A DNA stretch of 27,024 bases, taken from positions 1-27,024 of the forward strand of contig DASXBJ010000071.1 of NCBI GenBank assembly GCA_036491755.1. The letters are read 5' to 3'. Source of the DNA: DASXBJ01 sp036491755. Lineage in GTDB: Bacteria; Chloroflexota; Dormibacteria; Dormibacterales; Dormibacteraceae. The notes under the pieces are model-generated. The model saw only the letters and a program-made list of their open reading frames with translations, ran no database searches and was not told where the DNA came from. Positions 1 to 6,148 of this stretch are shown here, in pieces; the first letter of the stretch is position 1; each line of letters opens with the position of its first letter. The translations under genes and the position numbers were made by a program.

Positions 1-1
1 C

Positions 2-691
2 GACCTCGCCTCGGTCGAGAAGCGGCTCGACGTCGTGGCCAAGGAGGCGCGCGCCGGCAAGAAGGACGCGCAGAGCGAAACCGATGTCCTCAACGCGGCC
101 AAGGCCCACCTCGATGCGGGCAAGCAGCTGCGCACTCTCCAGCTCGAGCCCGACCAGCGCCTCCTGCTGCTCGGGATCTTTCCCGTGACGATGAAGCCCG
201 CGGTCTACGTCGCCAACGCCGCCGACGAGCTCCTACCCAGCGGTGGCGACGCAGCGGCGAAGGTGGCCAGGCTGGCGGCCGGCGAGGGCTCGCCCGCGAT
301 CACGCTGTCGGCGCGTCTCGAGGCCGAGCTGGGGGAGATGGAGCCCTCGGAACAGGCGGAGATGCGCGCCGCATACGGAATCGACGAGTCGGGCCTCGGT
401 CGGATCGCGCGAGCGGTGTGGGAGGTGGGCGGGCTGATCACCTACTTCACAGCCGGCGAGCCGGAGGTGAGGGCGTGGCCGTGCGAGCGGGACGCGCCGG
501 CGCCGATCGCCGCTTCGAAAATCCACACGGATTTCGAGAAGCACTTCATTCGCGCGGAGGTCACGTCAGTGGACGAGCTGGTGGCGGCCGGCTCGATGGA
601 GGCCCTCCGCGCGGCCGGCAAGCTGCGCGTGGAAGGACGGGACTACCGGGTCAAGGACGGCGACGTGGTCTTCTTCAGGATCGGCCGCTAA
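2..691 (+). CDS. ychF: Redox-regulated ATPase/GTPase YchF, C-terminal part
   Basis: C-terminal about 229 residues of YchF (OLA1 family), a universally conserved P-loop ATPase of the Obg-related group that binds ribosomes and is linked to stress responses. The reading frame is open from base 2, so the gene begins outside the window and the G domain is missing here. What remains is the end of the coiled-coil insertion (DVLNAAKAHLDAG), the KPAVYVAN strand, and the TGS-like domain with TYFTAGEPEVRAW, IHTDFEKHFIRAEV and the terminal EGRDYRVKDGDVVFFR signature. These match E. coli YchF closely in order and spacing. The 3' end overlaps by four bases the stop of a possible small minus-strand ORF. No terminator hairpin is visible after it. 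Confidence 0.96.
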   Translation, partial: DLASVEKRLDVVAKEARAGKKDAQSETDVLNAAKAHLDAGKQLRTLQLEPDQRLLLLGIFPVTMKPAVYVANAADELLPSGGDAAAKVARLAAGEGSPAITLSARLEAELGEMEPSEQAEMRAAYGIDESGLGRIARAVWEVGGLITYFTAGEPEVRAWPCERDAPAPIAASKIHTDFEKHFIRAEVTSVDELVAAGSMEALRAAGKLRVEGRDYRVKDGDVVFFRIGR

Positions 692-786
692 AGACCCACG
701 AAGCCGTACGACTGCCACACCAGGCGGCCCACCCAGACGAGCACGGCGATCAAGACGACGAGCAGCACCCATCTCATGCTCTGCAT
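688..786 (-). CDS. Possible 32-residue single-span membrane peptide
   Basis: A short minus-strand ORF begins at an ATG (complement of 784-786) and ends in TAG overlapping the ychF stop. The predicted peptide MQSMRWVLLVVLIAVLVWVG continues with about 12 further residues. It has one clear hydrophobic segment (about residues 6-20) followed by a short polar tail, like many small bacterial membrane proteins. It lies 78 bases downstream of the zinc-ribbon membrane protein on the same strand, so the two could be co-transcribed. There is no good Shine-Dalgarno, and an ORF this short could be chance. No family is recognised. Confidence 0.35.
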   Translation of the reverse strand: MQSMRWVLLVVLIAVLVWVGRLVWQSYGFVGL

Positions 787-864
787 AACGGACGCCCGGC
801 CCGCTGATTGCGAGCCGCCGCCAAGGCTGCCGAACACGCGGACCTCACGAGTGAGGGCCAGGAC

Positions 865-1416
865 TCAGGAGACTCCATACGTCTGGCGCGTTGTGCGTCG
901 CAGGAGCACGACAAGCACCGGAATCCCGACCAGGACCAGCGACCAGGCCGCCGCGACGATCACCGCGGCGACCCAACCCCACGGGCGCAGCTTGCGCAGC
1001 CCGAAATAAGCGACGGCGTGCACGGCGGCCGCGGAGACCTCGAACACGAAAACCAGGATGGACTCCACAACCAGGACCGTGGACAGGTCCTGCTTGATGC
1101 CCGCGGCGACCAGTGCCTGCTGCAGCTGATCGCGGCCCGCGGGCGCCGCCAGAACGGCTGCGAACTGGGTGAGCTCGACCAGCCAGAAAACCGCGCCCGC
1201 GGCGAATACGAACGGCAGCCACCGCAGGCGCGGGGAAGCCGGGGCCTCGACGGGGGCGGGCTGGAAAGACTGGGAGCCGGCCCCGGGCGGCGGCCGCTGG
1301 CCGGAGGGCGGGGGCGGCGCAGGCGGAGGCGTCCACCGCTCGGCTCCGCATCGCGGGCAGTAGCGATGATCGTCGGCCAGGGTCTCCCCGCAGTTTATGC
1401 AGTAAGTGGTGCTCAT
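865..1416 (-). CDS. Zinc-ribbon membrane protein of unknown function
   Basis: A 183-residue protein. An N-terminal zinc ribbon with two CxxC knuckles (C6/C9 and C20/C23, YCINCG then YCPRCG) is followed by a Pro/Gly-rich linker (about 28-60) and at least three hydrophobic segments (about 66-92, 112-140, 147-172). This fits the common layout of a cytoplasmic zinc ribbon tethered to a small integral-membrane domain. I do not recognise a named family for the membrane part. ATG at 1416 begins just before the first Cys pair. The gene is divergent from the promoter at 1435-1463; the palindromic core of that -10 (GTTATAAC) also reads TATAAC on this strand, but without a good -35. Confidence 0.8.
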   Translation of the reverse strand: MSTTYCINCGETLADDHRYCPRCGAERWTPPPAPPPPSGQRPPPGAGSQSFQPAPVEAPASPRLRWLPFVFAAGAVFWLVELTQFAAVLAAPAGRDQLQQALVAAGIKQDLSTVLVVESILVFVFEVSAAAVHAVAYFGLRKLRPWGWVAAVIVAAAWSLVLVGIPVLVVLLRRTTRQTYGVS

Positions 1417-1434
1417 CTAAAATTGTTAAGGCTC

Positions 1435-1463
1435 TTGACAACAACTACATTCAGGGTTATAAC
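1435..1463 (+). promoter_or_regulatory. Consensus sigma-70-type promoter TTGACA-17-TATAAC
   Basis: The -35 TTGACA is at 1435-1440 and the -10 TATAAC at 1458-1463, with a spacer of exactly 17 bases. This is the best canonical promoter in the window, in a locally AT-rich patch of an otherwise GC-rich sequence. It points rightward into 1471-1690, where the next gene starts only at 1691, so the transcript would begin with about 220 non-coding bases. The -10 sits in the palindrome GTTATAAC and could also serve the divergent gene. Confidence 0.75.
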
Positions 1464-1470
1464 TCTGCGC

Positions 1471-1652
1471 GGGACACAACATATCGTAGCCAACATCTCA
1501 ATCGGTTGAGTCCCACGGCCCAACAACAGGCAGGCGGAATCCTTCCCCGAGTCGCACCCCACGACCTAGAACAGGCCCTCCCACCCGCCTGCCTGTTCCA
1601 TTCCTCATGTTGGGCAGATCCTTCCACACTCCCCGGCCCCGCTGGGGCCCGG
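1471..1652 (+). ncRNA. Candidate structured RNA or long structured leader
   Basis: Non-coding stretch downstream of the consensus promoter, rich in inverted repeats. A hairpin CTCAA-TCGG-TTGAG lies at 1497-1510. A long-range helix pairs 1518-1525 (GCCCAACA) with 1608-1615 and, inside it, 1525-1537 (AACAGGCAGGCGG) with 1585-1597, giving about 20 pairs broken by a one-sided bulge. An alternative 8-bp hairpin pairs 1569-1576 (GAACAGGC) with 1591-1598 and excludes the inner helix. A GC-rich hairpin GGCCCC-gct-GGGGCC at 1635-1649 could end the RNA, though no U tract follows. I could not match it to 6S, SRP, RNase P or tmRNA signatures. The boundaries are inferred from the promoter and last hairpin. 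Confidence 0.5.
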
Positions 1653-1674
1653 ATCGCCGCGGATCAGGCTCGAC

Positions 1675-1680
1675 TAAACT
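1675..1680 (+). promoter_or_regulatory. Leaderless-type -10 hexamer (TAAACT)
   Basis: TAAACT ends 10 bases before the ATG at 1691, with no Shine-Dalgarno between. Transcription would start at or next to the start codon, independently of the upstream promoter at 1435. Confidence 0.5.
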
Positions 1681-1690
1681 TTCTCGTCTG

Positions 1691-2062
1691 ATGAGCCGCA
1701 AGGGAAAGAAGCGAACCAAAGGCAAATACCGACCGCCGGTGAGACCCGCCGGCCCGCTCACCCCGGGCCTGGGCACGAGCGCGGCGGGCACGCCGGCCGC
1801 CCCCGCCATTCGAAGCGTCTCGCAGGCGCGCGTCGGCGGCGACCAGGCCCTGGTCCGCGCGGTCGAGATGTCCCTGGGCGCCCGCAACCAGATGGTCAAA
1901 GGCCGTGGTGGCCGCTACATCGTCGAGTCCGCGGACCCCTCGATACCGCTCGATCGAGTTCCCTATTTCACGAGAGACCTGATCCGGCTGGGGGTTGTCG
2001 GCGCGGCGATGGTCGTTCTGCTCGGCGCCGGATCTGTCGTCGTCCCGCAGATCGTCAAATAG
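1691..2062 (+). CDS. Small basic protein with C-terminal membrane segment
   Basis: A 123-residue protein of unknown function. The N-terminus is strongly basic (MSRKGKKRTKGKYRPPVR), the middle is Ala/Gly/Pro-rich, then comes a more structured part with SADPSIPLDRVPYFTRDL. A C-terminal hydrophobic segment (about residues 100-119, RLGVVGAAMVVLLGAGSVVV) would make it a tail-anchored protein with its basic domain in the cytoplasm. The start is set by the ATG placed 10 bases after TAAACT; the frame is open further upstream but that part has no protein-like character. It is interesting that a tail-anchored-type protein lies close to an ArsA/Get3-like ATPase gene, but no functional link can be shown. 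Confidence 0.7.
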   Translation: MSRKGKKRTKGKYRPPVRPAGPLTPGLGTSAAGTPAAPAIRSVSQARVGGDQALVRAVEMSLGARNQMVKGRGGRYIVESADPSIPLDRVPYFTRDLIRLGVVGAAMVVLLGAGSVVVPQIVK

Positions 2063-2109
2063 CGCGGATCAATACCACCTAAGAGATACACAGGGCCTGT
2101 CCCCTTCTT

Positions 2110-2115
2110 TAGAGT
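2110..2115 (+). promoter_or_regulatory. Leaderless-type -10 hexamer (TAGAGT)
   Basis: TAGAGT lies 11 bases before the ATG at 2127 in the 64-base gap after the previous gene. No Shine-Dalgarno is present. Confidence 0.4.
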
Positions 2116-2126
2116 TCCGTAGCGTC

Positions 2127-2648
2127 ATGTCTTTGAGAACCAGCGATTCAGGCCAGACCGCCCTCAAGCAGACGATGCGGCATCGCAAGCTCAAGAACGA
2201 CGATCACAAGCACGTCGTGAACGTGATCCACCACGACGAAGCGACCCTTGGCGAGCGCGTCGCAGACAAGGCCGCCGCGGGCATCGGGTCCTGGACCTTT
2301 CTCATCATCCAGACGATCGCGGTTCTGTGCTGGCTGACCCTCAACATCGTCGGGCTGGTGCAGCACTGGGATCCATTCCCGTTCATCCTCCTCAACCTGC
2401 TGTTCAGCGTCCAGGCCGCTTACACCGGGCCTGTCCTTCTGCTGGCCGGCAACCGACAGGCTCAGAAAGACAGGCTCACGCTCGAGCACGCGGCTAACGA
2501 GGCGGACAAGGCCGACCTCCAGAACGTCGAGATCTTGAAAGCGATCGAGCACAACACCGAGATGACGATCCAGATCCTCAAGCACGTCGAGGTCCTCATC
2601 TCGGACCACATCAGCCAGGAAAGGGGGGCGCCAGTCCAGCCCTCGTAA
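2127..2648 (+). CDS. DUF1003 family membrane protein
   Basis: A 173-residue protein matching the DUF1003 family: LGERVADKAAAGIGSWTFLI, then WDPFPFILLNLLFSVQAAYT, then a GNRQAQKDR motif after the second membrane helix. The two predicted membrane helices are at about 55-77 and 84-107, with a cytoplasmic N-terminus of about 50 residues and a long helical C-terminal tail (about 112-165) of likely coiled coil. The family is widespread and of unknown function. The frame is open upstream to 1995, but that overlaps the preceding gene and the TAGAGT/ATG arrangement favours 2127. The arsA-like gene starts 27 bases after its stop, and a TAAACT hexamer spans the stop codon. Confidence 0.88.
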   Translation: MSLRTSDSGQTALKQTMRHRKLKNDDHKHVVNVIHHDEATLGERVADKAAAGIGSWTFLIIQTIAVLCWLTLNIVGLVQHWDPFPFILLNLLFSVQAAYTGPVLLLAGNRQAQKDRLTLEHAANEADKADLQNVEILKAIEHNTEMTIQILKHVEVLISDHISQERGAPVQPS

Positions 2649-2651
2649 ACT
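2646..2651 (+). promoter_or_regulatory. -10-like hexamer (TAAACT) before the arsA-like gene
   Basis: TAAACT overlaps the DUF1003 stop codon. It lies 6 bases before an out-of-frame GTG (2658) and 23 bases before the GTG chosen for the ATPase (2675). It may start a short-leader transcript. Confidence 0.4.
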
Positions 2652-2674
2652 CACGAAGTGGTCGGGGCGGTCTG

Positions 2675-3865
2675 GTGCGGGTAATTCTCTTCACCGGCAA
2701 AGGCGGCGTGGGCAAGACCTCCGTCGCGGCCGCCACCGCCGTGCGCTGTGCGCGCCTCGGTTACAAGACCGTGATCATGAGCACGGACCCCGCTCATTCG
2801 CTCGGCGACTCCTTTGACGTGGAGCTCGGATCCGACCTGACACCGATCGCCGACAACCTCTGGGCGCACGAGGTGTCGTCCCTGCATGAGATGCAGCGTC
2901 ACTGGGTGAAGCTTCACGAGTACGCGGTCGAGGTCTTCGCCACGCAGGGCCTCGACGAAGTGATTGCCGACGAGGTGGCCAACCCGCCAGGCATGGACGA
3001 GATCGCATCGTTGATGTGGATCAAGCACTACGCACAGCGGGCCGAGCACGACGTCCTCATCGTCGACTGCGCTCCTACCGGCGAGACCCTGCAGCTCCTG
3101 ACGTTCCCTGACGCTGCGAAATGGTGGCTCGACAAGATCTATCCATGGCAGCGTCGCGCCATGCGCGTTGCCCGCCCGGTCCTCCAGCCGATGATTGGAA
3201 TGCCCCTCCCGTCCGACGAGATCTACGCCTCTCTCAAAGATCTCTTGCTCGATCTCGGCGGAATGCGCAAGGTCCTGACCGACCCGGAAACCACAACCGT
3301 CCGAATCGTGCTCAACCTCGAGAAGATGGTCGTCAAGGAGGCCAAGCGCGCGTACACGTACCTGAGCCTGTTCGGATATGTCACGGACGGCGTGATCGTG
3401 AACCGCCTCCTGCCTGGCGGCCTGCAGGACGAGCTCTTTCAGAAGTGGCAGCGCATCCACAAGCGCTACCAGGCGGAGGTGGAGCAGTCGTTCGCGGGGA
3501 TCCCCATCTTCAACGTTCCCCTGTTCGACCGCGAGGTGGTGGGCTCGACGATGCTGTCGCGGATGGCTGAGGCCATCTATGGGGAACGCGACCCCTCGGA
3601 GCTGTTCGCGACGACCAATCCGCAGCGCATCGACAAGGACGGATCGGATTACGTGCTCACGCTCAAGGTCCCGTTCGCTGACCGCTCAGAGATCGACCTC
3701 AACCGCCACAATGGCGAGCTTTACGTCACTGTCGGCAACTACCGGCGCGAGATTTCGCTGCCGCGAGTGCTCGCGCGCCGCGATACTGCCGGTGCGTCGA
3801 TCCAGGATGGCGAGCTCAAGGTGAGATTCGCACGCAGGCCGGAAAAGAAGGAGATGGGGTCATGA
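2675..3865 (+). CDS. ArsA/Get3-type ATPase with C-terminal HSP20-like domain
   Basis: A 396-residue single-ATPase-domain member of the ArsA/TRC40/Get3 family. The deviant Walker A GKGGVGKT is at 8-15, the switch I-type STDPAHSLGD at 36-45, and the switch II DCAPTGET at 131-138. The C-terminal segment, about 322-391, is a beta-rich stretch of the HSP20-like type often fused to bacterial ArsA homologues (DYVLTLKVPFADRS through DGELKVRF). There is no CxxC pair like the eukaryotic Get3 zinc site, and no arsB, arsR or other arsenic gene nearby, so arsenite export is unlikely. A role in membrane-protein handling is an inference from family and neighbours. The GTG start directly precedes the conserved first strand. 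The 3' end overlaps the next gene by four bases (ATGA). Confidence 0.92.
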   Translation: MRVILFTGKGGVGKTSVAAATAVRCARLGYKTVIMSTDPAHSLGDSFDVELGSDLTPIADNLWAHEVSSLHEMQRHWVKLHEYAVEVFATQGLDEVIADEVANPPGMDEIASLMWIKHYAQRAEHDVLIVDCAPTGETLQLLTFPDAAKWWLDKIYPWQRRAMRVARPVLQPMIGMPLPSDEIYASLKDLLLDLGGMRKVLTDPETTTVRIVLNLEKMVVKEAKRAYTYLSLFGYVTDGVIVNRLLPGGLQDELFQKWQRIHKRYQAEVEQSFAGIPIFNVPLFDREVVGSTMLSRMAEAIYGERDPSELFATTNPQRIDKDGSDYVLTLKVPFADRSEIDLNRHNGELYVTVGNYRREISLPRVLARRDTAGASIQDGELKVRFARRPEKKEMGS

Positions 3866-4125
3866 GCCGCGACGGCGAGCGGATGATCGAGATGATGAAC
3901 GAGATGGCGTCACGCGTCGGCCACCTCGTTTCGGACATGGTGCCGCCTTCGGCGCAGGTCCACCTGCTCAAAGCGCAGCAGGAGCTCATCACGGCGCTGA
4001 TGCTCATCTACGAGCACCGGGTGACCGGCACGGCGGGCGAGCCGTCCCGCAGCCGGGCGAGCGCCAGGCCGGCGGCCAAGCGGCGAAAGACCGCCAGGCG
4101 CGTCGGCAAAATTCCGATCGATTGA
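3862..4125 (+). CDS. Small helical protein with basic C-terminal tail
   Basis: An 87-residue protein of no recognised family, translationally coupled to the ATPase by an ATGA overlap. An AAGGAG ribosome site (3848-3853) lies 8 bases before the ATG. Residues 1-52 look like amphipathic helices (MIEMMNEMASRVGHLV, then VHLLKAQQELITALMLIYEH). Residues 53-87 are rich in Arg, Lys, Ala and Ser (RSRASARPAAKRRKTARR) and probably disordered, possibly binding nucleic acid or membrane. Its stop overlaps the TTG start of the M50 protease gene. The tight packing suggests it works with the ATPase; that is inference. Confidence 0.75.
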   Translation: MSRDGERMIEMMNEMASRVGHLVSDMVPPSAQVHLLKAQQELITALMLIYEHRVTGTAGEPSRSRASARPAAKRRKTARRVGKIPID

Positions 4126-4832
4126 ACAACTTCGCAGCCTTCATCCTGTCGGCGCTGCTGCTGGTGCCCGCTTTGTTGATCGCCATTCCCGTCCACGAGA
4201 TGGGCCATGCCGCGGCGGCCTATTTCCTGGGCGACCGCTCGGTGCGCTACTTCGGGTATTTCAAGCCCGATCCGCGCCGCTTTCTCGATCCGCTGGGTGT
4301 GATCGCAGTCTTCATCGCCCTGGTCGGGTGGGGTAGGAAGGTTTCCATCCAGCCCAACCGGATCAGCAGCACCGGCCAGAAGGTGGTTTACGAGCTCGGC
4401 GGCCCGGCGGCCAGCCTGGTCGTCGCCATCGGGCTGGGCCTGCTGCTTCGCCTCTTGCTGCGGATCGGGCTGCCCCTGTCATACGACCTGTCGCCCGGCA
4501 TCCTGGGCGCCGCGCTGTTTGTGATCGTCTTCCTGAACCTCTCGATGTTCGCTTTCCAGCTCCTGCCCATCCCCGGCCTCGACGGCTGGAACATCATCGA
4601 AGCCATCTTTCGGGGCGGCAACGCCCGCTTTTTCTACAACGTCAGCGTGCGCCGCAGAGAGATCGTGGTCGGCATCGTGGTGGTGATCTTCGTGTTCCAG
4701 CTCCTCTTCGGCCGGAGCCTCCTCGCTCTCGTCATGACCCCCTTCTACTTCCCCGCGAGCCTAATCTCATTGGGTACATGCGCCGGTTACGGGATCCCGG
4801 GGTTCGCGTTCCTTCTTCCCTGCCCGCCGTAG
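4122..4832 (+). CDS. Site-2 protease-type M50 intramembrane metalloprotease
   Basis: A 236-residue polytopic membrane protein of the M50 (S2P/SpoIVFB-like) family. The zinc-binding HEMGH is at 25-29 in the first hydrophobic segment, and the third-ligand motif (LLPIPGLDGW, about 147-156, with Asp154) is in a later segment. There are about five or six hydrophobic stretches and no PDZ or CBS domain, so it is a minimal form. This family cleaves substrates within the membrane, often anti-sigma factors or tail/signal segments. The start is a TTG at 4122 overlapping the preceding stop (TTGA), which indicates coupling. The last 18 codons run into selA, whose promoter-like hexamer lies inside this gene; the extreme C-terminus has no recognisable conservation. 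Confidence 0.85.
   Translation: MNNFAAFILSALLLVPALLIAIPVHEMGHAAAAYFLGDRSVRYFGYFKPDPRRFLDPLGVIAVFIALVGWGRKVSIQPNRISSTGQKVVYELGGPAASLVVAIGLGLLLRLLLRIGLPLSYDLSPGILGAALFVIVFLNLSMFAFQLLPIPGLDGWNIIEAIFRGGNARFFYNVSVRRREIVVGIVVVIFVFQLLFGRSLLALVMTPFYFPASLISLGTCAGYGIPGFAFLLPCPP
4762..4767 (+). promoter_or_regulatory. Leaderless-type -10 hexamer (TAATCT) for selA
   Basis: TAATCT lies 10 bases before the selA ATG and inside the 3' end of the M50 gene. No Shine-Dalgarno is seen before the ATG, which fits a separate leaderless start for selAB. Confidence 0.5.
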
Positions 4833-6148
4833 GGACGCTGGTCAACGAGGCCGCCTACGTAGGACTCGTCGAGCAGTACGGGCGGGCTCGTGTGGTGGCT
4901 GCGATCAGGGAGCAGGTGGACGCGGAGAGAGAAGGCGAGGCTGCCTCCGGCTCGGAGCGCGCGGGCATGGTGGCCGAGCGCCTGCGTGCCCTCGTCGCGC
5001 CCAGGCTTCGGCGTGTGATCAACGCGAGCGGCGTGATCCTGCACACCAACCTGGGGCGCGCGCCGCTTTCGCGGGCAGCCGTCGACGCCCTGGCCGTGGC
5101 AGCTGGATACAGCAATCTCGAGCTTGACCTCGACTCCGGACGGCGCGGCGAGCGCGCTGCCCTGGTCGTCGAGCTGCTGACCTCTCTGTTCGGCTCCGAT
5201 GCCGCCCTGGTCGTCAACAACAACGCAGCGGCCATCCTGCTGGCGCTGACCGCGCTGTGCAAGGGCAAGGAGGTCGTCGTGTCCAGGGGCCAGCTCGTCG
5301 AGATCGGGGGCTCCTTCCGCATGCCTGATGTGATGCGCCTGTCCGGCGCGCGGATGGTCGAGGTCGGCACCACGAATCGCACGCGTGCGGGTGACTATGA
5401 GGATGCGCTCACGTCCCGAACCGCTGCGCTGCTGCGAGTGCACACCTCCAACTTCCTCGTCACCGGTTTCACCGCAAGCGCATCGCTCGCCGAGATGTCG
5501 GAGGTCGCGCGCCGTCACGGCTTGCTTCTCATCGACGACCTGGGCAGCGGCGCCGCCGCATCGCTGGGCGACGAGCCCACGGTGGAGGAATCGCTGCAGC
5601 ACTGCGACGTCGTGACTTTCTCCGGCGACAAGCTCCTCGGCGGTCCGCAGTCGGGCATCGTCCTTGGGCGGGGAGAGGCGGGAATCGCGTCCGTGAAGAA
5701 GATGGCGCGGCACCCCCTGGCGCGCGCGGTGCGTATCGACAAGCTCACTCTGGCCGCCCTCGAGGTGACGCTCCGGCAGCGCATCACTGGGAAGCTGGAC
5801 GAAATTCCGGTCGAGCGCATGCTGCGCCAGCCTGCGCAGGACGTCAGGCGCCGCGCCGCGATGTGGTGCGTCAAGCTCGATGAGCGAGGGGTGGGTACTC
5901 GGCTCATCGAAGGAGAGTCGGCTGTTGGCGGCGGCTCCATGCCCGGGCATCCCATCCCCACGTTCCTGATCGCCCTGGATGGTCCGGCGTCCCGGCTGGC
6001 CGCTGCGCTGCGCCACGGCGAACCGCCCGTCATCGCACGGATAGAGAAGGACGCGTGCTGCCTCGATCCCCGGACGGTCCTCAAGGGCGAGGACGAGACA
6101 TTGATCGACGCGGTGGAGGCGGCATTCCGGAGAGTCGGCTCGCGATGA
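4778..6148 (+). CDS. selA: L-seryl-tRNA(Sec) selenium transferase SelA
   Basis: A 456-residue pyridoxal-phosphate enzyme that converts seryl-tRNA(Sec) to selenocysteinyl-tRNA(Sec) using selenophosphate. Recognisable segments are the N-terminal LPAVGTLV...LVEQYGR tRNA-binding region, VINASGVILHTNLGRAPLS (about 80-98), VNNNAAA, and the cofactor-lysine motif FSGDKLLGGPQSG with Lys285. The length matches E. coli SelA (463). ATG 4778 is the only ATG/GTG in a sensible place; it overlaps the M50 gene by 55 bases and follows TAATCT. The 3' end overlaps selB by four bases (ATGA), so the two are translationally coupled. Confidence 0.96.
   Translation: MRRLRDPGVRVPSSLPAVGTLVNEAAYVGLVEQYGRARVVAAIREQVDAEREGEAASGSERAGMVAERLRALVAPRLRRVINASGVILHTNLGRAPLSRAAVDALAVAAGYSNLELDLDSGRRGERAALVVELLTSLFGSDAALVVNNNAAAILLALTALCKGKEVVVSRGQLVEIGGSFRMPDVMRLSGARMVEVGTTNRTRAGDYEDALTSRTAALLRVHTSNFLVTGFTASASLAEMSEVARRHGLLLIDDLGSGAAASLGDEPTVEESLQHCDVVTFSGDKLLGGPQSGIVLGRGEAGIASVKKMARHPLARAVRIDKLTLAALEVTLRQRITGKLDEIPVERMLRQPAQDVRRRAAMWCVKLDERGVGTRLIEGESAVGGGSMPGHPIPTFLIALDGPASRLAAALRHGEPPVIARIEKDACCLDPRTVLKGEDETLIDAVEAAFRRVGSR

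Noticed and set aside
843..856. Inverted repeat CCTCAC-GA-GTGAGG after the zinc-ribbon gene as a terminator
   Set aside because: The loop is only two bases and there is no T tract on the minus strand, so a terminator call is not supported.
1471..1652. Identification of the structured stretch as 6S RNA
   Set aside because: The length is about right, but the 5' and 3' ends do not pair into the closing stem expected for 6S, so no family name was given.
2675..3865. Arsenite-export ATPase function for the ArsA-like protein
   Set aside because: It has a single ATPase domain with an HSP20-like tail, and no arsenic resistance genes are adjacent.
4787..6016. A 409-codon minus-strand open frame opposite selA
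   Set aside because: selA is unmistakable; high GC produces long antisense frames.
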